Below are positions 1 to 7,000 of a stretch of 11,177 bases of DNA, in pieces. This DNA is from an uncultured Ruminococcus sp. (GTDB lineage Bacteria; Bacillota; Clostridia; Oscillospirales; Ruminococcaceae): the NCBI GenBank assembly GCA_946531975.1, contig CAMNAY010000030.1, positions 1-11,177 of the forward strand. The letters run 5' to 3'. Position 1 is the stretch's first letter; the number at the start of each line of letters is the position of its first letter. The notes beneath the pieces are model-generated. The model did not search any database and had not been told where the DNA came from. It was given only the letters and a program-made list of their open reading frames with translations. Both the position numbers and the translations under genes were made by a program.

Positions 1-101
1 GTGGTTGTTGTTTCTGTGGTGGTCGGGGTGGTCTCTGTGGTGGTTGTCGTGGTCTCGGTTGTGGTTGTTGTGGTGACTGTCGTGGTCGTAGTTGTGGTTT
101 C
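1..101 (-). repeat. Thr/Glu-rich linker-coding low-complexity tract
   Basis: Read on the minus strand in the mannanase frame, this tract encodes mostly Thr (ACA/ACC/ACG/ACT) with scattered Glu, one Val and one Pro, starting at residue 504. It stays in frame to the window edge with no stop, so the protein continues. Such tracts are flexible, often glycosylated linkers between the catalytic domain and a dockerin or carbohydrate-binding module. The plus-strand reading is a Val-rich open frame that is only its shadow. Confidence 0.85.
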
Positions 102-1610
102 GACAGGCGGTTTCTCACCGGTGAACACCGTGCAGGGCTTAGCGGTTGCTTTCCAGCCGTTTGCGCCGTTGATGACGACCTCGCCCCAGTCTCTTGAGAG
201 CGTACCGCCGACATTCTTGCTGCTCATGTCGAGATACTCGACCGGGCTGCCGTTGCCGTACCAGCTCCATGCCATCCAGCCGGTGCCGGTCTCCTGTGCG
301 TAGGACATGATATATGCCTCATCGACATCGCCGTCGGAATGCTTGTAGCCGAATTCGCCGATCACAAGGCAAAGACCGCGGGTCTTCATGCTGTCCATGA
401 TATTCTTGATCATGGACTGTGTACCGCCTGCGTAGCCGTACATATGGACGGAGAACATCACATTGTGCTCCGGATCTGCCGCGAGAACGGCAGCACCGCC
501 GTTGATGACGGTCGTAGCGGTCTGTCCCCAGCCGCCTGCATCGCACATGATGCAGTGTGTCAGACCGGCATTGCGGATGACCTTCACCGCGTCAATGTAA
601 GCGCTCTGCCATGCGGAATCGTTTGCGCTGCCCTGCCACTCGTTCGCGATATTGATGATGACAGTGTCCTCATGGCCTTTGAGTGCGCCGGAGACATCGT
701 TTGCGAAATACTTTGCCGCAGTCAGCAGCGAATTGGCGTCATTCTCACCGGTCGCATCATGAACCTCGAACACTGCGACCAGCTTGTACTTTTCGCAGAG
801 GGAAATGAGGTTTGCGATCTCGCCGTTGGTATTCTTGGTATACTTCACGCCGTCGCCCAGAACAATGCGGACGACATTTGCGCCGTAGCCAGCGATTTCC
901 TTCAGGGTTGCTTCGGTGTTGCCCTCCCAGCTGAACCATGTGTAGGCGTAGTTGGTGCCGCGCATGATGAACGGATTCCGGTTGGCGTCGCGCAGCACGG
1001 AGCCGTCCACATAGAAGCCGTCCTTTGCCTCGACCTGTGCGGCGCTGCTGCCGCCGAGCTTCAGATCGGAGATCGTGACGGAGCCGCTGACGGTTGTGCC
1101 CTCGGTGACCGGCATCACCATCATATTGATGCGGTGAACCTGAAACAGATCTGCGAGAGCGGAGACTGTGCCGTCGAATGCCCACTCCTCGGATTTGAGG
1201 TAATAGGTCAGATCCACGGAAGTGCCTGCGCCGACCTTTGCGTCGTTCGTGGTCTGATACCAGTTCCAGTCAGCGCCGGTGCCGAGTGCCAGTGCGAAGC
1301 TGACCTCGGATGCGCTGTCATTCTTCAGCGTAAAGGAAAGCTGCGTGTAGTCGGACCAGTCCCAGCCGGTGCCGTCCTGCGCACAGAAGCCTGCGACATT
1401 GTCGCCGGTGTCTGCGTTGGTGAATTTGACGGTTGTAGCGCCGCCGCTGTTTGTGACGGAGTCGGTGCCCATGTGGTAGCCCTCCGTCTTTTCCCACGCA
1501 TATCCGCCTGCGCCGTCAGCGGCGGAAGCAGAGATGCCGGAGAGACAGGTCAGAGAGCCTGCCGCGAGTGCCAGCGCGGTGAGCGCGGCAGAAAACTTGT
1601 GCAGTTTCAT
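1..1610 (-). CDS. Secreted GH5 (subfamily 8-like) beta-mannanase, 3' end cut by window edge
   Basis: Probably an extracellular endo-beta-1,4-mannanase that cleaves mannan or glucomannan backbones. 536 residues are visible. Residues 1-30 are a signal peptide (KLHK start, hydrophobic core, ASA-A cleavage site). Residues about 32-190 form a beta-rich, Trp-containing accessory module, probably carbohydrate-binding. Residues about 200-500 are the GH5 barrel. MRGTNYAYTWF (216-226), EVHDATG (H284), NIANEW with acid/base E324, HMY (H389, Y391) and VIGEFG with nucleophile E419 match Bacillus GH5_8 mannanases as I remember them. From residue 504 the chain is almost pure Thr with occasional Glu or Pro, a linker usual before a dockerin or binding module in cellulosomal ruminococci; that module, if present, lies outside the window. 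The start is fixed by the signal peptide and a GAAGGGGG ribosome site at 1620-1627. GH5 is near certain; mannan specificity is inferred from motif similarity. Confidence 0.9.
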   Translation of the reverse strand, partial: MKLHKFSAALTALALAAGSLTCLSGISASAADGAGGYAWEKTEGYHMGTDSVTNSGGATTVKFTNADTGDNVAGFCAQDGTGWDWSDYTQLSFTLKNDSASEVSFALALGTGADWNWYQTTNDAKVGAGTSVDLTYYLKSEEWAFDGTVSALADLFQVHRINMMVMPVTEGTTVSGSVTISDLKLGGSSAAQVEAKDGFYVDGSVLRDANRNPFIMRGTNYAYTWFSWEGNTEATLKEIAGYGANVVRIVLGDGVKYTKNTNGEIANLISLCEKYKLVAVFEVHDATGENDANSLLTAAKYFANDVSGALKGHEDTVIINIANEWQGSANDSAWQSAYIDAVKVIRNAGLTHCIMCDAGGWGQTATTVINGGAAVLAADPEHNVMFSVHMYGYAGGTQSMIKNIMDSMKTRGLCLVIGEFGYKHSDGDVDEAYIMSYAQETGTGWMAWSWYGNGSPVEYLDMSSKNVGGTLSRDWGEVVINGANGWKATAKPCTVFTGEKPPVETTTTTTTVTTTTTTETTTTTTETTPTTTETTT

Positions 1611-1686
1611 TGGTAAAATCCCCCTTCAAATGACTGCATGTTCGGATGCCGCTGCAACGGTACATTTTGCTGCGGCTTACAGTTTT

Positions 1687-1715
1687 ATTATACCTGTTCT
1701 TTTCCCTGCTGTCAA
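1687..1715 (-). promoter_or_regulatory. Sigma-A promoter of the mannanase gene
   Basis: On the minus strand, TTGACA (1710-1715) and TATAAT (1687-1692) are both perfect consensus hexamers separated by exactly 17 bp. Transcription should begin near 1680, giving a leader of about 70 nt before the start codon at 1610. The -35 box lies inside a palindrome, listed separately, which suggests a regulator can block or modulate it. This indicates the mannanase has its own promoter and need not rely on readthrough from the PadR operon. Confidence 0.85.
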
Positions 1716-1728
1716 ACAGTTTTTGACA
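1710..1728. promoter_or_regulatory. Operator-like palindrome over the mannanase -35 box
   Basis: TGTCAAA-CAGTT-TTTGACA is a perfect inverted repeat with 7-bp arms and a 5-bp spacer. One arm contains the -35 hexamer of the mannanase promoter. A 19-bp dyad in this place is typical of a repressor operator. An adjacent smaller dyad, TTTCGACGAAA (1730-1740), lies just upstream. The plus-strand TTGACA at 1723-1728 has no -10 box at a suitable distance, so a second, divergent promoter is unlikely. The regulator is unknown, and chance symmetry from the -35 sequence is possible. Confidence 0.5.
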
Positions 1729-1821
1729 ATTTCGACGAAAAAGAGACAGCCATTTGAGTGGGTAAAGTTACTATCAGCAAATGCGCCAAACCGAAAGCGC
1801 TGATTTCGCGTTTCATTCGCA

Positions 1822-1858
1822 AATATTGCCGCAACAGAGTGCCAAAAAGCGCAATATT
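1822..1858. repeat. Inverted repeat between the membrane-protein gene and the mannanase promoter
   Basis: AATATTGC (1822-1829) and GCAATATT (1851-1858) are perfect 8-bp complementary arms around a 21-nt loop. It lies 42-78 nt past the stop codon of the minus-strand membrane-protein gene, where a terminator would be expected. However, the arms are AT-rich, the loop is long and no U-tract follows on the minus strand, so it is at best a weak transcript-end structure. Apart from this element and the promoter region, I see nothing else in the 289-bp gap at 1611-1899. Confidence 0.3.
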
Positions 1859-1899
1859 CTGCATAAAATCGGAAGTTGTATTGTTCGATTCGCACAAAG

Positions 1900-3000
1900 T
1901 CACACGGTTTCCGATGCCGGCACCTTGTTCTGTTCGAGCCATGCATTCAGGTACGCAGGCATGGTCATGCCCTTTGCCTCGCAGTCCGCGACCAGCTTTC
2001 TGCGCATTGCCAAAGCCTGTTTTGTGAATTTCCGGTAGAAGCGCATGACAAAGAATTCAAACGTGCTCAGCACAGCGCCGAAAATCAGCGTATCGGTCAG
2101 CCCTGCCTTTTCGACAAAGGCATTGCGGTACATCATGACAAGGATGACGCCGAGGCATACCGCGTTCAGAATGATGTCGCCGATTTTTTCATGTTTCTCA
2201 TTGACACGGACCTTCTCGATGAAGTTCTCCTCTGTGACCTTGCCCTTTTTCGAGAGTTGGTGATACTGCTTCACCCAGCTTTCGATGATGATGCGCTCGT
2301 AGTTCTTGTCGTCCAGTTCGCGGTAATAGCTGTCCTTCGAGAGCTGCCTGCGGGTGTTGCGGATTGTGCCGTATCTGCGGTAGCGCACAATGCTGCGGAC
2401 GGTGAAATAGCCCGCGATATACACGGCGGCAAGCAGCAGGGCGATCCAGAGCGGGATGCGCAGCTTCAGATCCGGAAACAGCGCGATTCCTGCAATGATC
2501 CAGACCGCAAGGCTGCCTGTGATGATCCAAGCCCATGCATCGGTCGTGATCTTCTTGTTCTTCATCGCGACCGGACGCAGCAGGCTGACGATCAGATTGA
2601 ATACGAGACCGATCGCACAGCCGACGACGAATCCGCCTGCCTGAACGCGGTGCGAGAAGAAGTCTCCGAACGGATGCTCCATGCTGCCGAGCTGCAACAG
2701 CATGGAGATCAGAACGATCCATGCGATGGTGTAAAGCGTATGCAGGAATGAGAGCAGCCGCTCGCGGATGCCGTAATCGGAAAAGAAATTCCGGCAGAAG
2801 CGTGCGGGATCATCGCCGACGAGCTGCCGGACGGGCTTGCCGTTGGTCTGCGCCGTCAGCAGCAGGTCGAACAGTTCGGTCATTTTCTCCTCGGTGAAAT
2901 CCGATGAAAAGCTGCTGGTGAAGATGTATTTGACCGCTTCGCCGTACGCGGCACGGTATTCGCCAGTGAGCTGTTTTTCGAGCAGTGTGTAGTCAATCAT
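1900..3000 (-). CDS. PadR-associated membrane protein with DUF1048/HAAS-like N-terminus and six TM helices
   Basis: A 366-residue integral membrane protein, probably a sensor or partner of the PadR regulator encoded just upstream. Residues 1 to about 82 are soluble and helical; the pattern YxxAYxEAxKYI, then ELFDLLLTAQTNGKPVRQLVGDD and ARFC, resembles DUF1048/HAAS (HTH-associated alpha-helical signalling) proteins that accompany PadR genes. Predicted membrane helices lie at about 84-104, 121-142, 155-175, 183-203, 274-292 and 302-320, with a basic, charged loop of about 70 residues (204-273) between helices 4 and 5 and a basic C-terminal tail. No enzyme motif is visible. The start has a perfect AAGGAGG at 3009-3015, and the gene overlaps padR by 8 bp, so the two are translationally coupled. 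The family assignment comes from remembered sequence patterns; the ligand and output are unknown. A plain membrane protein of unknown function is the alternative. Confidence 0.85.
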   Translation of the reverse strand: MIDYTLLEKQLTGEYRAAYGEAVKYIFTSSFSSDFTEEKMTELFDLLLTAQTNGKPVRQLVGDDPARFCRNFFSDYGIRERLLSFLHTLYTIAWIVLISMLLQLGSMEHPFGDFFSHRVQAGGFVVGCAIGLVFNLIVSLLRPVAMKNKKITTDAWAWIITGSLAVWIIAGIALFPDLKLRIPLWIALLLAAVYIAGYFTVRSIVRYRRYGTIRNTRRQLSKDSYYRELDDKNYERIIIESWVKQYHQLSKKGKVTEENFIEKVRVNEKHEKIGDIILNAVCLGVILVMMYRNAFVEKAGLTDTLIFGAVLSTFEFFVMRFYRKFTKQALAMRRKLVADCEAKGMTMPAYLNAWLEQNKVPASETV

Positions 3001-3331
3001 GTTGTGTTCCTCCTTGTCCGTATAAGATCTTCTCTGCGCTTTCTGCGATCAGACGGTATCTGCTGCGGAATTCTTCCAGACCGGTGATGCCGGCTTCCGT
3101 CGCGGAGTAATACTTCCGGATCGGACCCAGCGGCGATTTGGCGCGGCGGCAGACGATCAGACCGTTCTTTTCGAGCCGCGTGAGGAGCGGATAGAGCGTC
3201 CCTTCGCCGGTGTCCTCGAAGCCCGCCTCCTCCAGCACGCTGAGAATCTCATAGCCGTAGGTCTCGCCGCGGGCGATGATGCTCAGCACGCAGCCCTCCA
3301 GAATTCCTTTCATCAGCTGTGAATTATCCAT
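2993..3331 (-). CDS. PadR-family transcriptional repressor
   Basis: A 112-residue DNA-binding regulator of the short (subfamily 2-like) PadR type. The winged helix-turn-helix spans about residues 8-82: YGYEI (25-29), the signature EGTLYPLLTRLEKNGLI (43-59) covering the recognition helix, and the wing GPIRKYYSATEAG (69-81). A C-terminal helix at about 84-103 should mediate dimerisation. The start at 3331 is preceded by a GAAGGAGGG ribosome site (3338-3346). The stop overlaps the start of the downstream membrane-protein gene by 8 bp. The promoter region holds two copies of an inverted repeat, one over the -35 box and one near the transcription start, so negative autoregulation is likely. The effector is unknown; the membrane partner may hold or release the repressor. 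Confidence 0.95.
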   Translation of the reverse strand: MDNSQLMKGILEGCVLSIIARGETYGYEILSVLEEAGFEDTGEGTLYPLLTRLEKNGLIVCRRAKSPLGPIRKYYSATEAGITGLEEFRSRYRLIAESAEKILYGQGGTQHD

Positions 3332-3347
3332 CGCCTTCCCTCCTTCT

Positions 3348-3370
3348 GCTACTTTGCGATGCCGAGTAGC
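3348..3370. promoter_or_regulatory. Putative PadR operator, promoter-proximal copy
   Basis: CTACTT (3349-3354), a 9-bp spacer, then GAGTAG (3364-3369) form an inverted repeat with one mismatch; adding the flanking G and C extends it to 23 bp. It lies just downstream of the padR transcription start and upstream of the ribosome site. The left half CTACTTTGC is identical to that of the second copy. Binding by PadR is inferred from position and symmetry. Confidence 0.6.
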
Positions 3371-3378
3371 TTGGCTGT

Positions 3379-3407
3379 ATCATACCACAACTACTTTGCA
3401 TTGTCAA
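3379..3407 (-). promoter_or_regulatory. Sigma-A promoter of the padR operon
   Basis: On the minus strand, TTGACA (3402-3407) and TATGAT (3379-3384) are separated by 17 bp. The start of transcription is expected near 3372, about 40 nt before the padR start codon. The -35 box overlaps the distal copy of the duplicated inverted repeat, and the proximal copy covers roughly +2 to +25, a layout suited to tight autorepression. Confidence 0.85.
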
Positions 3408-3411
3408 GTAG
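3391..3411. promoter_or_regulatory. Putative PadR operator, promoter-distal copy
   Basis: CTACTT (3391-3396), a 9-bp spacer and AAGTAG (3406-3411) form a perfect inverted repeat that overlaps the padR -35 box. It starts exactly 42 bp (about four helical turns) from the first copy, so two dimers would sit on the same DNA face. Its centre is about 70 bp upstream of the expected start site of the divergent hydrolase/addBA promoter, so it could affect that promoter too. Confidence 0.65.
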
Positions 3412-3436
3412 CTTTTGCGCTTTTTGTGAAATATGC

Positions 3437-3465
3437 TTGAATCTGAACCCGAAATATGCTATAAT
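3437..3465 (+). promoter_or_regulatory. Sigma-A promoter of the hydrolase-addB-addA operon
   Basis: TTGAAT (3437-3442), a 17-bp spacer and a perfect TATAAT (3460-3465) form a good vegetative promoter. Transcription should start near 3472, giving a leader of about 55 nt before the ATG at 3528. Its -35 box lies 29 bp from that of the divergent padR promoter. No other promoter-like sequence was noticed ahead of addB, so this may drive all three plus-strand genes. Confidence 0.8.
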
Positions 3466-3527
3466 GTTTGTAAATACCCGATACAGAAACCCGCCGTATC
3501 AAACCGAACCGCAGAGAGGAATCAACC

Positions 3528-4055
3528 ATGGAACAGAAAACAGCACTCATTGTCATTGATATGCAGAACGACTACCTCTGGGAGAAACGGAAAGCAAAGT
3601 TTTCGTATCCGACGCAGGAGCTGGTCGGTGCGGTCAACCGCGCCGTTGCAGACTACCGGAAGCAGGGCAGCGATATCATCTATATCGCGCAGATGTTCCC
3701 GAATCTGATCACGAACAAATGGCTGATCGGCTTTTCAATCAAGGGGACACCGGGCGCGGAACTGTATCCGGCGCTGGATGTGGTCTCAGACCTGTACTTT
3801 GAGAAGAATCTGCCCGATACCTACACCGCCAAAGCCTTCCGTGCGTTCATGGAGAAGCAGGGCTACACGGAGGTTGTGCTGTGCGGTCTGGATGAATGCG
3901 GCTGTGTCGGCGCGACGGCAAAGGGCGCCGCAAAGACCGGTGTCCGGGTCGTGATGCTCGAAAACTGCATCGGCAGGCGGTACTCTGCACAGAAGGTGCA
4001 GAAAATGCGGGAAAGCCTGAAGGCACTGGGTGTTCAGTACCGGACACTTCCCTGA
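3528..4055 (+). CDS. Isochorismatase-family cysteine hydrolase
   Basis: A 175-residue cytoplasmic alpha/beta hydrolase of the isochorismatase/nicotinamidase-like family, a typical length for stand-alone members. The catalytic triad is visible: D11 in ALIVIDMQNDY, K93 in YFEKNLPD and nucleophile C126 in GLDECGCVGATAKGA, where the family has GxxTDxCVxxTA; the usual Thr is replaced by Glu and the following Asp by Cys. Family members cleave amide, ether or vinyl-ether bonds in substrates such as nicotinamide, isochorismate, carbamoyl compounds or ureidoacrylate. No residue here identifies the substrate, so no pathway is assigned. The ATG has an AGAGAGGA ribosome site at 3513-3520. Thirty bases separate it from addB with no terminator, so co-transcription is likely, though a functional link to DNA repair is not apparent. 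Confidence 0.93.
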   Translation: MEQKTALIVIDMQNDYLWEKRKAKFSYPTQELVGAVNRAVADYRKQGSDIIYIAQMFPNLITNKWLIGFSIKGTPGAELYPALDVVSDLYFEKNLPDTYTAKAFRAFMEKQGYTEVVLCGLDECGCVGATAKGAAKTGVRVVMLENCIGRRYSAQKVQKMRESLKALGVQYRTLP

Positions 4056-4085
4056 ACCGGACGGATAAGAGAGGAGAACAGCATT

Positions 4086-7000
4086 ATGCTGCATATGATC
4101 ATCGGCGGCGCAGGCTGCGGAAAATCAACCATGCTGATCGGAAAGATCCGCGAGACGGCTGCGGCAGGCGGCGACGTGCGGACCTTTGTGCCGGAGCAGT
4201 TTGCCTTTACCTATGACCGGAAGCTGTATGACGCCATGGGTGCGGCGGAATTCAACAGGATCCGCACGGGCAGCTTCCGTGCGCTGACCGCAGAGCTGCT
4301 GGAGCAGTTTGCCGAGCAGCCGCGGGATGCCGCGGACGATGTCGTGAAGACGGTCGTGCTGCACCGCCTGCTGCATCAGCTTGCCGATGCTCATGCCCTG
4401 CGCTTCTACGGGCGCCATGCGGAAAAGCCTTCGTTCCTTTCCGTGATGAATGCACAGCTCACGGAGCTGATGCAATCCGGAAGCACACCGGAGCAGCTTC
4501 TGGATGCCTCTGCCGGAACAGAGGGCATCCTCTCGGAAAAGCTGTACGATATTGCGCGCATCTATGCGGGATATCTCGATGAGCTGGAACGGCGCGGGCT
4601 GCGCGATGTCCTCTGTGACCCGATGAATGCGGCTGCTGCTGCGGATGCCTCAGGCTGTCTGCGCGGCACGCATATTTTCCTCGATGAATACGAATCCTTC
4701 ACGGGCGATCAGTTCGCGATGCTTCAGGTGATGCTGCGCGATGCAAAGGAGGTCTGGATCGCACTGCGCACCGATGACCCCGATGCGCCCGATTATACCC
4801 GCTTTGACGCCGTCAATCAGACGGCAAGGCGGCTCAGACAGCTCGCAAAGGAGCAGAATACGGAAACCGATATTATTCTCTGTGCAGAGCAGCACCGCTT
4901 TCACGATCCCTCGCTCGCACACCTGAGCCGGTATCTGTTCACCGCGCAGATGCCTGCTTACCCCGCAAAGCCCGCCGTGACAATCACCGAGGCGCGGGAT
5001 ATCACGCTGGAGGCGGAGTATACCGCCGCACAGATCCGGAAGCTGCTGCGGGAGGGAATGCGCTGCCGCGATATCATGGTCGTGATGCACGATCCGGAAC
5101 GCTACGGTTTTCTGCTCGAAGCTGCGTTTCAGCGCTATGAGATCCCGTATTTCATGGATCTGCGGCGCTCGGTGCTGTATACGGCGGTGATGAAGCTGCC
5201 GCTGTGCCTGCTCTCGCTGATGCAGCGCACGACAACCGATCAGATTTTGCTTCTGCTGAAAACCCAGCTCAGCCCGCTGCATCCCGCAGAGGCGGCAATG
5301 CTCGAAAACTATGCCTATATCTGGAATATCGAGGGGACACAGTGGGAGCATACCTTCGCAAAGGAGACCGACCCGGACGCGAAGCTGGAGGAGATCCGGA
5401 TGAAGCTGATGCCTGCAATTCTGCGGATGCGGAAGGCGGCGAAGCAGACGCATGTCACCGGCGCGGCGCTCTGTGCGGCACTGTACCGCTGCATGGAAGA
5501 AACCGGCGTGCCGATGCGGATCGGCGGACTGGCATCCCGTATGAATGAGCAGGGCGATGTCGAGGGCGGCAGAGCGCTCCGGAGACTCTGGAACCGCTTT
5601 ACCGAGCTGCTGGATGCGCTGCATGATGCGCTGGGGGATGCCCCTGTGACCCCGCAGCAGCTCACCGACCTGATGACCGCAGTTCTGCGCACCAATCAGA
5701 TTCCCGTTCCGCCGCAGACGCTCGATGCCGTGACCGTTCAGAGCGCGGCGGCTGCCCGCTATGACGAGCCAAAAGCCGTATTTGTGCTGGGCGTCAATGA
5801 CGGGCAGTTCCCTGCGGATATTCAGGAGGGCGGATTCTTCACGGAGCAGGAGCGTGCGCTGCTGAATGCGCAGGGTGTCTCGCTCTCGCGCTCGGTGCGC
5901 GACCTCTGCGCCGATGAGCGGCTGATCGTCTACAAAACGATTTCGGCGGCTTCGGAGCGGCTCTGGCTCAGCTATCCGCTGGCAGGCGAGGACGGCAGAA
6001 AATGCGTGCCGTCTGCACTGCTGGGCGATGTGATCACCCTGCTGCCGGGCGTGCAGTTCGACTACGCCGACCGTATGGGCACTGCATTCTATGTCTCGAC
6101 CAGAGCTGCCGCATATTACAGCTTTGTGCAGGATTATACCGTTACGCCGAAAGAGCGCGCATCCGTGCGGGCAATGCTGGAGGAGATTCCGGAGGAGTCT
6201 GAGCGGCTTTCGCGTCTGCGCCGGACTGCCGATCCCGACCGGCTCAATGTCCATGACAAAGCACTGCTGCGGAAGCTCACCGGCGACAGCATGACTGTCT
6301 CTGCAACGCAGATCGAGAACACGGTGAAATGTCCGTTCATGGGCTTCTGTGCGAATAATCTCCGGCTGCTGCCGCGGAGAAAGCAGGATCTGAATGCGAT
6401 GTCCGCCGGCAATCTCGTGCATGACTGCATGGAGCGGCTGTTCCGCGAGCATCCCGGCAGGGAGGATTTTCTTTCGATGACACCCGCGGACCTCAAAGCG
6501 CATGCGGAACGCTGTGCGGCAGATTTCCTGCGCGATCAGCTCGGCGGCAGCAACGGCAGACCCGCCCGCTTTTTGCAGCAGTATGCCCGCATGACCGGAA
6601 GAATGACTGCGCTGCTGCTCCATACGCAGGAGGAGATGCGGCAGTCGCAGTTTACGCCGGATGCCTGCGAGCTGGTCATCGGCAAGGTCGGGGAGGAGAC
6701 CGGTACGGCGCCCTTCCGCCTGACGCTCCCCGACGGTATGATGCTGTACCTCAACGGCAAAATCGACCGCGTAGACCTCACAGAGCAGGACGGCAGACGC
6801 TATCTGCGCATCGTAGACTACAAGACCGGCGCCAAGGAATTCTTCCTCGGCGATATCTATTACGGACTGAATCTGCAAATGCTGCTGTATCTCTTTGCGC
6901 TGCTTGACGATGCGGCGTATTATCCCGATGCGGAGCCTGCCGGTGTGCTGTATATGCCCGCAGGCAGCCCGAAAAGCAGAGACCGCAGCGACACAGAGCC

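Noticed and set aside
1..303. A Val-rich plus-strand open frame that resembles a hydrophobic repeat protein
   Set aside because: It is the complement of the Thr-rich linker of the mannanase.
339..1616. A 425-codon plus-strand open frame opposite the mannanase
   Set aside because: The minus strand encodes a signal peptide and GH5 catalytic motifs. The plus-strand product is Cys- and His-rich without a domain.
1876..2751. A 291-codon plus-strand open frame opposite the membrane-protein gene
   Set aside because: The minus-strand gene has an ideal ribosome site, regular TM helices and operon context. The plus product has none of these.
3359..3559. A 66-codon plus-strand frame in the divergent control region
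   Set aside because: It runs through both promoters and the operators and overlaps the hydrolase start in another frame; I see no ribosome site for it.
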